Shown here one piece after another: positions 31,496 to 38,418 of a stretch of DNA of 38,418 nucleotides (position 1 is its first letter; every line of letters begins with the position of its first letter). The DNA is from Streptomyces aurantiacus JA 4570 (GTDB lineage: Bacteria > Actinomycetota > Actinomycetes > Streptomycetales > Streptomycetaceae), in NCBI RefSeq assembly GCF_000414115.1, contig NZ_AOPZ01000456.1, forward strand, positions 1 through 38,418, read 5' to 3'. The notes beneath the pieces are model-generated. The model ran no database searches, was not told where the DNA came from, and saw only the letters and a list, made by a program, of their open reading frames with translations. The translations under genes were made by a program, and so were the position numbers.

Positions 31496-31978
31496 ATGAC
31501 GTTCAAGGTTGGCGACACCGTGGTCTATCCCCATCACGGGGCCGCGCTGATCGAGGCCATCGAAACTCGCCAGATCAAAGGCGTGGACAAGACCTACTTG
31601 GTGCTGAAGGTCGCCCAGGGCGACTTGACGGTGCGTGTGCCAGCGGACAATGCGGAGTTCGTCGGTGTGCGTGATGTGGTCGGTCAGGACGGCCTTGACC
31701 GGGTCTTCGAAGTACTGCGCGCGCCGTATGCCGAAGAGCCCACGAACTGGTCGCGTCGTTACAAGGCAAATCTTGAGAAGCTCGCCTCCGGCGATGTCAT
31801 CAAGGTCGCGGAAGTCGTCCGTGACCTGTGGCGTCGGGAGCGCGAGCGCGGACTGTCCGCCGGTGAGAAGCGCATGCTCGCCAAGGCCCGCCAGATCCTG
31901 GTGAGCGAGCTGGCCCTCGCGGAGAACACGAACGAGGACAAGGCCGAGGCCCTGCTTGACGAGGTCCTCGCGTCCTGA
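31496..31978 (+). CDS. carD: CarD-family transcriptional regulator
   Basis: A 160-residue RNA-polymerase-binding factor. The N-terminal RID/Tudor domain (about 1-60: MTFKVGDTVVYPHHGAALIE) contacts the RNAP beta subunit, and the C-terminal helical domain (about 70-160) with the conserved Trp in LWRRERERGLSAGEKRML binds promoter DNA and stabilises open complexes. Length and sequence match mycobacterial CarD. AAGGGG precedes the ATG. It is essential in mycobacteria. Confidence 0.97.
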   Translation: MTFKVGDTVVYPHHGAALIEAIETRQIKGVDKTYLVLKVAQGDLTVRVPADNAEFVGVRDVVGQDGLDRVFEVLRAPYAEEPTNWSRRYKANLEKLASGDVIKVAEVVRDLWRRERERGLSAGEKRMLAKARQILVSELALAENTNEDKAEALLDEVLAS

Positions 31979-32274
31979 CCCACGCAGTCCTGACCGACGC
32001 AGCGCAGCGCCACCTGTGGCGTGCGTCCCGGGACGATGAATACTGCCGCGGTGCCCGCCGACTCCTGAATGGTGTTGCCGGGCACTGCGGCATGTTCGTA
32101 TCCCGGTCTTCATCACCGGTTCGCGCCTGCGGAAAGATCCCCCGGTACGTTGGCGTGCCGGGCTCGGGCAGCAGGCTCGACCGGATGTCACGGAAGGGTT
32201 CCGGTCAAGGCGTCGCGCCCGGCACGCTGTGGCCATACCCATGTCGGCCGAGCACACAAACCTGAACGGAACCG
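31979..32274 (+). other. carD-ispD gap with imperfect hairpin
   Basis: No gene is supported. TGCCGCGGTGCCCG (32044-32057) and CGGGCACTGCGGCA (32079-32092) are complementary at 13 of 14 positions around a 21-nt loop, possibly ending carD or forming leader structure. ispD appears to start from its own promoter near 32240. Confidence 0.5.
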
Positions 32275-33042
32275 ATGTCTGACGCATCTTCTGCGGCGGA
32301 CGGGCCCCCGGCCCCCCGCCCCCGCACCGCAGCCGTGATCCCCGCCGCCGGACGGGGTGTGCGGCTCGGCCCGGGCGCCCCCAAGGCGCTGCGCGCGCTG
32401 AACGGCACGCCGATGCTCATCCACGCCGTGCGCGCCATGGCCGCGTCCCGCGCCGTCTCGCTCGTCGTGGTCGTGGCACCCGCCGACGGCGCCGCCGAGG
32501 TCAAGACCCTGCTCGCCGACCACGCCCTGCCCGAGCGCACCGACTTCCTCGTCGTGCCCGGCGGCGCGACCCGCCAGGAATCCGTGAAGCTCGGCCTGGA
32601 CGCCCTGCCCGCCGGCATCGACATCGTGCTCGTGCACGACGCGGCCCGCCCCCTGGTCCCCGTGGACACCGTCGACGGCGTCATCGAGGCCGTCCGCGAC
32701 GGGGCGCCCGCCGTGGTCCCCGCGCTGCCGGTCGCCGACACCGTCAAGGAAGTCGGGCCCGCGGCGCCCGGCGAGCCCGAGCCCGTCGTCGCCACGCCCG
32801 AGCGCGCCCGGCTGCGCGCCGTCCAGACCCCGCAGGGCTTCGACCGCGCGACGCTGCTGCGCGCGCACGAGGCGAGCGTCGTCGGCGAGGGCGCCACGGA
32901 CTGCGCGGGACTCGTGGAGCGGCTCCGCGAGCCGGTCGTCCTTGTGCCCGGCCACGAGGAGGCGTTCAAGGTGACCCGGCCGCTCGACCTCGTCCTGGCC
33001 GAGGCCGTGCTCGCGCGCAGGAGGGCGAACGATGGCTTCTGA
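32275..33042 (+). CDS. ispD: 2-C-methyl-D-erythritol 4-phosphate cytidylyltransferase
   Basis: Third enzyme of the non-mevalonate (MEP) isoprenoid pathway, coupling MEP with CTP. The 255-residue protein has the CTP-binding AVIPAAGRGVRLG (about 20-32), VVPGGATRQESVKLGL, the Asp of LVHDAARPLV, and RAVQTPQGFDRATLL. The N-terminus carries a 17-residue Ala/Pro-rich extension. It overlaps ispF by 11 bp; the two form a conserved pair. Confidence 0.97.
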   Translation: MSDASSAADGPPAPRPRTAAVIPAAGRGVRLGPGAPKALRALNGTPMLIHAVRAMAASRAVSLVVVVAPADGAAEVKTLLADHALPERTDFLVVPGGATRQESVKLGLDALPAGIDIVLVHDAARPLVPVDTVDGVIEAVRDGAPAVVPALPVADTVKEVGPAAPGEPEPVVATPERARLRAVQTPQGFDRATLLRAHEASVVGEGATDCAGLVERLREPVVLVPGHEEAFKVTRPLDLVLAEAVLARRRANDGF

Positions 33043-33577
33043 GCAGACGCCGCCCGCCGAGCCGTCGCCGCCCCCGGCCCAGCCCCCGTACCCGCTGCCC
33101 CAGGTCGGCATCGGCACCGACATCCACGCCTTCGAAGAGGGCCGCGAGCTGTGGTGCGCCGGCCTGAAGTGGGAAGGGGAGGGCCCCGGACTCGCCGGGC
33201 ACTCCGACGCGGACGTCGTCGCGCACGCGGCGTGCAACGCGCTGTTCTCCGCCGCCGGACTCGGCGACCTCGGCGCCCACTTCGGCACCGGGCGGCCCGA
33301 GTGGGCGGGCGCCTCCGGGCTCGCGCTGCTCACCGAGGCCGCGCGGATCGTGCGGGACGCCGGGTTCGTCATCGGGAACGTGGCCGTGCAGGTCGTCGGC
33401 CCCCGGCCCAAGATCGGCAAGCGGCGCGACGAGGCCCAGAAGGTGCTCTCCGAGGCGGCCGGCGCCCCGGTCACCGTGTCCGGGGCGACCACCGACGGGC
33501 TCGGCTTCCCCGGCCGGGGCGACGGGCTCGCGGCCGTGGCGACGGCGCTGGTGGTGCGCGCCCCGCACGCCGCCTAG
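33032..33577 (+). CDS. ispF: 2-C-methyl-D-erythritol 2,4-cyclodiphosphate synthase
   Basis: MEP-pathway enzyme forming the cyclodiphosphate. A 181-residue protein; zinc ligands D30 and H32 in GIGTDIHAF and H65 in GHSDADVVAHA. GLGDLGAHFG and SGATTDGLGFPGRGDGLAA are family blocks. A Pro-rich N-terminal extension (PPAEPSPPPAQPPYPLP) of about 20 residues precedes the domain. Overlaps ispD. Confidence 0.97.
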   Translation: MASEQTPPAEPSPPPAQPPYPLPQVGIGTDIHAFEEGRELWCAGLKWEGEGPGLAGHSDADVVAHAACNALFSAAGLGDLGAHFGTGRPEWAGASGLALLTEAARIVRDAGFVIGNVAVQVVGPRPKIGKRRDEAQKVLSEAAGAPVTVSGATTDGLGFPGRGDGLAAVATALVVRAPHAA

Positions 33578-33624
33578 CCGTTTCGCGCCGCACGCGCCAC
33601 CCAGCCGTTTCGCGCCGCACGCGC
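33576..33624 (+). repeat. 27-bp tandem duplication at the ispF stop codon
   Basis: A 22-bp exact match (33576-33597 and 33603-33624, core AGCCGTTTCGCGCCGC) recurs at a 27-bp period, beginning at the last two bases of the ispF stop codon. Confidence 0.85.
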
Positions 33625-33626
33625 TA

Positions 33627-33666
33627 CACGCGCCTCCGTGCACCCCTTGGCTCCAGGAGGCGCGTG
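33627..33666 (+). terminator. ispDF terminator
   Basis: A perfect 11-bp stem CACGCGCCTCC/GGAGGCGCGTG (33627-33637 with 33656-33666) around an 18-nt loop. Confidence 0.8.
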
Positions 33667-33753
33667 GAGATCCCGCACGGTCCAGGCTTGGTGCTGGAGG
33701 ATCGGGTACGCGTATATAACGCCCAATCCCGGCACCCCTCCCAAGGAGACACC

Positions 33754-34158
33754 GTGACCGCCGCTCTCTCCGACAAGCTCAAGGCACTCCTGGACACCCC
33801 CGTCTTCATCATCGTCGCCACCGTCCAGCCCGACGGCAGCCCCCAGCTGTCACCGGTCTGGGCGAAGCGCGACGGCGACGACGTCATCTTCTCCACCACG
33901 CTGGACCGGCAGAAGGAGAAGAACCTGCGCCGCGACCCACGCGTGACGGTGCTCCTGCAGCCCTTCGACGAGCCCTACACGTACGCCGAGATCCGCGGCA
34001 CCGTCACCATGACCACCGAGGGCGGCCAGGAACTCATCGACGAACTGGCGCTGAAGTACACCGGACTGAAGTACGCGGAGTTCAACCCGAGGGCGGCCGA
34101 GGACGCCCCGCGCGTAGTCGTCCGCGTCACGCCCCGCAAGGTCGTCGGCAGGCTCTGA
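33754..34158 (+). CDS. PPOX-class F420-dependent oxidoreductase
   Basis: A 134-residue split-barrel flavin/F420-binding protein: FIIVATVQPDGSPQLSPVW near the start, IFSTTLDRQKEKNLRRDP and the EIRGTVTMT strand. This is the PPOX/FDOR-B class, which in actinomycetes uses F420H2 to reduce varied substrates such as biliverdin or quinones. AAGGAGA precedes the GTG. It is monocistronic, following the ispDF terminator. The exact substrate is unknown. Confidence 0.9.
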   Translation: MTAALSDKLKALLDTPVFIIVATVQPDGSPQLSPVWAKRDGDDVIFSTTLDRQKEKNLRRDPRVTVLLQPFDEPYTYAEIRGTVTMTTEGGQELIDELALKYTGLKYAEFNPRAAEDAPRVVVRVTPRKVVGRL

Positions 34159-34240
34159 GAGCCGGTCCGCGCGGGGCTCCCGTTCATCACAGTTGTGTGC
34201 CCTGTCGCCCCAGGGGCGCGGGGCACTGCCCCAGGGCCAC

Positions 34241-34255
34241 TACCCTGGAGTGGTG
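34241..34255 (+). promoter_or_regulatory. Possible leaderless cysS promoter
   Basis: TACCCT at 34241-34246 fits a -10 element whose predicted start falls at or within a base or two of the cysS GTG at 34253. A short GGAG between the two could instead be a weak ribosome binding site. Confidence 0.45.
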
Positions 34256-35656
34256 ACGATTCGCCTGTACGACACCAGCGCCCGGCAGATCCGAGACTTC
34301 AGCCCCCTCGTCGAAGGCTGTGTCTCGATCTACCTGTGCGGCGCCACGGTGCAGGCCGCCCCGCACATCGGACACATCCGCTCGGGCCTCAACTTCGACA
34401 TCATGCGCCGCTGGTTCAGCTACCGCGGCTATGACGTGACGTTCATCCGCAACGTCACGGACATCGACGACAAGATCATCAAGAAGTCGGCGGACCAGGG
34501 CCGCCCCTGGTGGTCCATCGGGTACGAGAACGAGCGCGCCTTCAACAGCGGTTACGACGTCCTCGGCTGCCTGCCGCCCACCTACGAGCCGCGCGCCACC
34601 GGCCACGTCACCGAGATGGTCGAGATGATGCGCGAGCTCATCGAGCGCGGGCACGCGTACGAGGCCGACGGCAGCGTCTACTTCGACGTGCGCTCCTTCC
34701 CCGGATACCTGGAGCTGTCCAACCAGGACCTGGACGAGCTGCGCCAGCCCGCCGAGGAGGGCATCACCGGCAAGCGCGACCCGCGCGACTTCGCCATGTG
34801 GAAGGCGACCAAGCCGGGCGAGCCCGACTGGGAGAGCCCCTGGGGCCGCGGCCGCCCCGGCTGGCACCTGGAGTGCTCGGCCATGGCGCACAAGTACCTG
34901 GGCGCGGAGTTCGACATCCACGGCGGCGGCATCGACCTGATCTTCCCGCACCACGAGAACGAGATCGCCCAGGCCAAGGCGTTCGGCGACACCTTCGCGC
35001 GGTACTGGGTGCACAACGGCTGGGTCACCATGAGCGGCGAGAAGATGTCGAAGTCGCTCGGCAACTCGGTGCTCGTCTCCGAGATGGTCAAGCACTGGCG
35101 CCCCATCGTCCTGCGCTACTACCTGGGCACCCCGCACTACCGCTCGATGATCGAGTACAGCGAGGAGGCCCTGCGCGAGGCCGAGTCCGCGTTCGCGCGC
35201 ATCGAGGGCTTCGTGCAGCGCGTGGTGGAGAAGGCCGGAGGCGTGGTCGAGCCCGCCGCCGAGGTGCCGCCCGCGTTCGCCGAGGCGATGGACGACGACC
35301 TGGGCGTCCCGCAGGCGCTCGCGATCGTGCACACCACGGTCCGGCAGGGCAACTCCGCGCTCGCCGCCGACGACAAGGAAGCCGCGATCGCCCGCCTCGC
35401 CGAGGTGCGGGCCATGCTCGGCGTCCTCGGCCTCGACCCGCTCGACGCGCACTGGGCGGGCGGCGACGGCGACAGCGGCGAAGACCTGCACGGCGTGGTC
35501 GACACCCTCGTGCGCCTCGTCCTGGACCAGCGCGAGGCCGCCCGCGGCCGCAAGGACTGGGCCACCGCCGACGCCATCCGCGACCAGCTCGGCCAGTCGG
35601 GCCTCGTCATCGAGGACAGCCCGACCGGGCCCCGCTGGACGCTCGGCCCGCGCTAG
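34253..35656 (+). CDS. cysS: Cysteine-tRNA ligase
   Basis: Class I aminoacyl-tRNA synthetase charging tRNA-Cys. The 467-residue protein has zinc and adenylate motifs: CGATVQAAPHIGHIRSG (HIGH about 38-41), FPHHENEIAQ, CSAMAHKYLG and KMSKS in GEKMSKSLGNS. The C-terminal DALR-like anticodon region follows. GTG at 34253 (beginning TIRLYDTS) is preferred; the longer frame upstream has no homology. It is related to MshC of mycothiol synthesis, but the length, CysS-type insertion and neighbours point to CysS. Confidence 0.95.
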   Translation: MTIRLYDTSARQIRDFSPLVEGCVSIYLCGATVQAAPHIGHIRSGLNFDIMRRWFSYRGYDVTFIRNVTDIDDKIIKKSADQGRPWWSIGYENERAFNSGYDVLGCLPPTYEPRATGHVTEMVEMMRELIERGHAYEADGSVYFDVRSFPGYLELSNQDLDELRQPAEEGITGKRDPRDFAMWKATKPGEPDWESPWGRGRPGWHLECSAMAHKYLGAEFDIHGGGIDLIFPHHENEIAQAKAFGDTFARYWVHNGWVTMSGEKMSKSLGNSVLVSEMVKHWRPIVLRYYLGTPHYRSMIEYSEEALREAESAFARIEGFVQRVVEKAGGVVEPAAEVPPAFAEAMDDDLGVPQALAIVHTTVRQGNSALAADDKEAAIARLAEVRAMLGVLGLDPLDAHWAGGDGDSGEDLHGVVDTLVRLVLDQREAARGRKDWATADAIRDQLGQSGLVIEDSPTGPRWTLGPR

Positions 35657-35673
35657 CGCGGACCGCATGCTGA

Positions 35674-35701
35674 TGTGCCGCCCGGGGACTCGGGCGGCAC
35701 A
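35674..35701 (+). terminator. cysS terminator
   Basis: A perfect 11-bp stem TGTGCCGCCCG/CGGGCGGCACA around a 6-nt loop. Confidence 0.9.
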
Positions 35702-35778
35702 CTGCATATACGACGACTTCAGATGCGTACGCGCGCGAACGGCGCGGGTACGCCACGCTTCACACAGACAGGTAGGTC

Positions 35779-36723
35779 ATGGCCGCTAACAACCGCCGCA
35801 TGTCCGGCAAGAAGGGCGCGCAGGTCGGCAGCGGCGGAAAGCGGCGCCGGGCCCTGGAGGGCAAGGGGCCCACGCCGCCCGCCGAGATGCGCAAGGGGCA
35901 CGTCAAGCAGCGCGCCGCCCAGGCCAAGTCCCGCCGCGCCGCCGGCGGACGGCAGGCCCCGCGCGGCCGCGGCGGCAAGTCGCCGTCCGAGATGGTCGTC
36001 GGCCGCAACCCCGTCTACGAGGCGCTGCGCGGTGGCGTGCCCGCGACGACGCTGTACGTCCAGCAGTTCATCGACAACGACGAGCGCGTCCGCGAGGCGC
36101 TCCAGCTCGCCGCCGAGCGCGGTGACATCCACCTGATGGAGGCGCCGCGCGCCGAGCTGGACCGGATGACGAACGGCCTCAACCACCAGGGCCTCGTGCT
36201 CCAGGTGCCGCCGTACGAGTACGCGCACCCCGAGGACCTGGCCGCGGCCGCCTACGACCAGGGCGAGGACCCGCTCATCGTCGCCCTGGACGGCGTCACC
36301 GACCCGCGCAACCTCGGCGCCGTCGTCCGCTCCGTCTCCGCCTTCGCCGGGCACGGCGTCCTGGTGCCCGAGCGCCGGGCCGCGGGGATGACGGCCAGCG
36401 CCTGGAAGACGTCGGCGGGCACGGCGGCGCGCACGCCGGTCGCGCGCGCCACCAACCTCACCCGCGCCCTGGAGGCGTACAAGAAGGCGGGCCTCGCGAT
36501 CGTCGGCCTCGCCGCCGACGGTGAGCACGAGGTCGGCGACCTGGAGGCCCTGGGGGGCCCGGTCGTCATCGTCGTGGGCAGCGAGGGCAAGGGCCTGTCC
36601 CGGCTCGTCGGCGAGACCTGCGACTTCCGGGTGCGCATTCCGATGCCGGGCGGCGCGGAGTCGCTGAACGCCGGTGTCGCGGCGGGCGTGGTGCTGTACG
36701 AGGCGGCGCGGCGCCGGAAGTGA
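35779..36723 (+). CDS. rlmB: 23S rRNA (guanosine-2'-O-)-methyltransferase RlmB
   Basis: SpoU/TrmH-family 2'-O-methyltransferase acting on 23S rRNA. The 314-residue protein has a basic, disordered N-terminus (about 1-70), the SpoU substrate-binding domain, then the knotted SPOUT domain: VTDPRNLGAVVRSV, VGSEGKGLSRL and IPMPGGAESLNAGVAAG. The conserved pairing with cysS supports RlmB over other TrmH proteins. AGGTAGG precedes the ATG. Confidence 0.94.
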   Translation: MAANNRRMSGKKGAQVGSGGKRRRALEGKGPTPPAEMRKGHVKQRAAQAKSRRAAGGRQAPRGRGGKSPSEMVVGRNPVYEALRGGVPATTLYVQQFIDNDERVREALQLAAERGDIHLMEAPRAELDRMTNGLNHQGLVLQVPPYEYAHPEDLAAAAYDQGEDPLIVALDGVTDPRNLGAVVRSVSAFAGHGVLVPERRAAGMTASAWKTSAGTAARTPVARATNLTRALEAYKKAGLAIVGLAADGEHEVGDLEALGGPVVIVVGSEGKGLSRLVGETCDFRVRIPMPGGAESLNAGVAAGVVLYEAARRRK

Positions 36724-36731
36724 CGGCGCGG

Positions 36732-36757
36732 CCCGGGCCGGGGTTGACCGGGCCGGG
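36732..36757 (+). terminator. rlmB terminator
   Basis: CCCGGGCCGG (36732-36741) and CCGGGCCGGG (36748-36757) pair with one mismatch around a 6-nt loop. Confidence 0.7.
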
Positions 36758-36841
36758 CCCTGCCCGGTAACGGGTGCTTGACGGGGTCCGGACATTTGTC
36801 GTGGGTCAAGGCAGTGTCCAAACCACACATCACTCGGTTAG

Positions 36842-38418
36842 ATGAGTGTGGACACCAGAACACCCCGCACACCCACGGGGGGACGCTCGTCAGGGTTCGA
36901 CGACACTCCCGCGCTGAGCATGGTGAAGGTGCCCTGCGACCCGGCGCAGGTCATCGTCAATCACGCGAGTTTCCGCGTGCAGCTCCCCACCGCCGGGCGG
37001 ACCCAATCGCCGCGTATCGCACCCCACTTGAGCACCGGGGACGACACCGTGCGCATCCCCGCAGTCGGTGCCGCCCCGGCCCGCAGGCGCGCGCCCGTCG
37101 TGTGGAGCGGCAAGTCCGCGCCGGGCGACCTCGACGCGGGCGAACTGCTGCAGGCCGCGCGGGCCGGCGGTGTGCGCCGATCGGCCGAAGGGGCGGGCCG
37201 GGACGGCGACGCGCACGCCGTGCTCGGCGGCCGCGACCCCTTCGACGACGGCGGCTCCACCCAGACCATCCCGCGCGTCGCCCCCGCCGAGACCGCCGCG
37301 TTCGTCCCGCCCCGCGACCCCGCCGAGACCGCGGCCTTCACCCCGCCCCGCGACCCCGGCGACGGCGCCCGGCTGCTCCCGCAGATGCGCCTGCCCGGCA
37401 GCGCCGACGACGAGCACCACGCGGCCGCCACCGCCGCGGCGGCGTACGGCGACGGCGACGCGGACGAGTACGACGACGCGGACGAGTACGGCGACGACGG
37501 CGACGAGGCCACCGGCCGCCGCGGCGGCGCCGGGCACCGGCACGCCTACTTCCCCGGCCGCCGTATGAACCTCGGCGTCGTGCTGCTCCCGCTGCGCGTC
37601 TTCCTCGGCTTCATCTCCATCTACGCCGGCATGGGCAAGCTGTGCGACCCCGTCTACTTCGACGGCGGCGAGCGCGGCTCCATGGTCAAGTGGCTGAACT
37701 CGCTGCACCCGTGGGCGCTCGCCGAACCGCTGCGCGACTGGGCGCTCCAGCACCCGGTGGGCGCGGGACTGGTCATCGCCTTCCTCCAGGTCATCGTCGG
37801 CGTGCTGACCGTGCTCGGCCTCTGGCAGCGCCTCGCCGCGTCCGTCGGCGTACTGCTCTCGGCGGCGCTCCTGGTGACGGTGAGCTGGAAGACCGTCCCG
37901 GCCTACGACGCGCCGGACATCATCTATCTGGCCGCCTGGTCCCCGCTGATCATCGCGGGCGCGCCGGTCTACTCGATCGACGGCCGGCTCGCGGGCGAGG
38001 CATGGCGCACGCTCGGGCCGCGCGCCGAACTGTGGGAGCTGCGGCGCCGGGTGCTGCGCCGCGGCGCGCTCATCGGGACCGTCGTCGTCGGCCTCACGCT
38101 GCTCATCGGCTCGGTGCTCGGCGGCGCCGTGCGGGACGCGGACCGCGTCACCGTGCCGGGACCCGGCGAGTCGCCGCGCAACAACCTGCCCGGTTCGCCG
38201 CTGCCGGAGAACTCCGACGGCGAGCGCGAGCTGCGCCGCGACCGGCAGAGCCCGTCGGCGTCCACCGGCGGCGCGCCCACCCAGGGGAGTTCGGCCAGCC
38301 CCACGCGGGGCGGCGAGGGCACCCCGGGCGCGGCACGCGAGACCGGTGGCGGCGGCGCGAGCCAGGGCCGGCCGACTGCCACCCAGGGCACCGGCGGCCA
38401 GGCGCCCGCCTCCCAGCA
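36842..38418 (+). CDS. DoxX-family membrane protein (3' end cut off)
   Basis: An open frame of 525 codons running off the window. A long acidic, disordered N-terminus (residues 1 to about 238) contains the duplicated AETAAF(V/T)PPRDP motif. From residue 242 (MNLGVVLLPLRVFLGFISIY) there are about four membrane helices in the DoxX arrangement (GMGKLCDPVYF, AFLQVIVGVLTVLGLW), a further helix near residues 415-435, then a Ser/Gly/Pro-rich extracytoplasmic tail. DoxX proteins associate with redox partners at the membrane. No Shine-Dalgarno precedes the ATG, so a leaderless start is possible. Confidence 0.85.
   Translation, partial: MSVDTRTPRTPTGGRSSGFDDTPALSMVKVPCDPAQVIVNHASFRVQLPTAGRTQSPRIAPHLSTGDDTVRIPAVGAAPARRRAPVVWSGKSAPGDLDAGELLQAARAGGVRRSAEGAGRDGDAHAVLGGRDPFDDGGSTQTIPRVAPAETAAFVPPRDPAETAAFTPPRDPGDGARLLPQMRLPGSADDEHHAAATAAAAYGDGDADEYDDADEYGDDGDEATGRRGGAGHRHAYFPGRRMNLGVVLLPLRVFLGFISIYAGMGKLCDPVYFDGGERGSMVKWLNSLHPWALAEPLRDWALQHPVGAGLVIAFLQVIVGVLTVLGLWQRLAASVGVLLSAALLVTVSWKTVPAYDAPDIIYLAAWSPLIIAGAPVYSIDGRLAGEAWRTLGPRAELWELRRRVLRRGALIGTVVVGLTLLIGSVLGGAVRDADRVTVPGPGESPRNNLPGSPLPENSDGERELRRDRQSPSASTGGAPTQGSSASPTRGGEGTPGAARETGGGGASQGRPTATQGTGGQAPASQ

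Noticed and set aside
31322..32287. 321-codon frame antisense to carD
   Set aside because: carD is certain on the plus strand; the antisense frame has no supported start or family.
34253..35656. MshC (mycothiol ligase) instead of CysS
   Set aside because: Full-length CysS architecture and pairing with rlmB fit cysteine-tRNA ligase; MshC is shorter and sits in another neighbourhood.

Overview
The window is chromosomal DNA of a high-GC actinomycete, almost certainly a Streptomyces. Evidence: strong third-position GC, many GTG starts and 4-bp ATGA/GTGA gene overlaps, an ECF41-type sigma factor, mycothiol biosynthesis (mshA) and the gene order phoU / phoR-phoP / lipoprotein / carD / ispD-ispF / cysS / rlmB. 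The backbone also mirrors the Mycobacterium tuberculosis Rv0474-Rv0491 neighbourhood: XRE regulator, HBHA-like protein and DUF2516 protein, then mshA, a YbjN-like protein, phosphoglycerate mutase and the SenX3/RegX3-type two-component system.

Layout. 1-3.4 kb: a DUF4097 protein behind an 11-bp tandem-repeat operator, then a DrrAB-type ABC exporter. 3.4-5.9 kb: a SAM methyltransferase, then an AhpD-like protein translationally coupled to an ECF41 (SigJ-like) sigma factor, with a candidate ECF41 promoter in front. 6-7.6 kb: XRE regulator, HBHA-like coiled-coil protein and DUF2516 membrane protein. 7.7-11.5 kb, minus strand: a receiver-PP2C (SpoIIE-type) phosphatase, a secreted NlpC/P60 peptidase and a second methyltransferase. 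11.7-13.5 kb: mshA and a YbjN protein. 13.8-15.5 kb: a Tat-exported beta-helix protein. 15.5-17.3 kb, minus strand: an MFS transporter in a tight operon with a candidate toxin-antitoxin pair. 17.5-18.3 kb: gpmA.

18.3-26 kb looks like an accessory island inserted between gpmA and the pho locus. It holds a small membrane-protein gene, a decayed tyrosine-integrase pseudogene, a divergent GntR/NUDIX pair with a histidine-kinase-like ATPase and an orphan gene, a nested palindrome, and two divergent nuclease-type genes: an OLD-like AAA ATPase with a TOPRIM-like C-terminus, visibly less GC-rich than its surroundings, and a coiled-coil/Mrr-type restriction endonuclease. I read it as the remnant of an integrative element of the pSAM2/AICE type carrying candidate phage-defence genes.

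26-38.4 kb returns to the backbone: a small secreted protein, a 37-residue Cys-rich metallothionein-like peptide, phoU divergent from phoR-phoP with a duplicated PHO-box module between them, a lipoprotein, carD, ispD-ispF (non-mevalonate isoprenoid pathway), a PPOX-type oxidoreductase, cysS, rlmB and a DoxX-family membrane protein cut by the window end. Nearly every transcription unit ends in a clear GC-rich hairpin; these are listed. No tRNA, rRNA, CRISPR array or intact insertion sequence was found.
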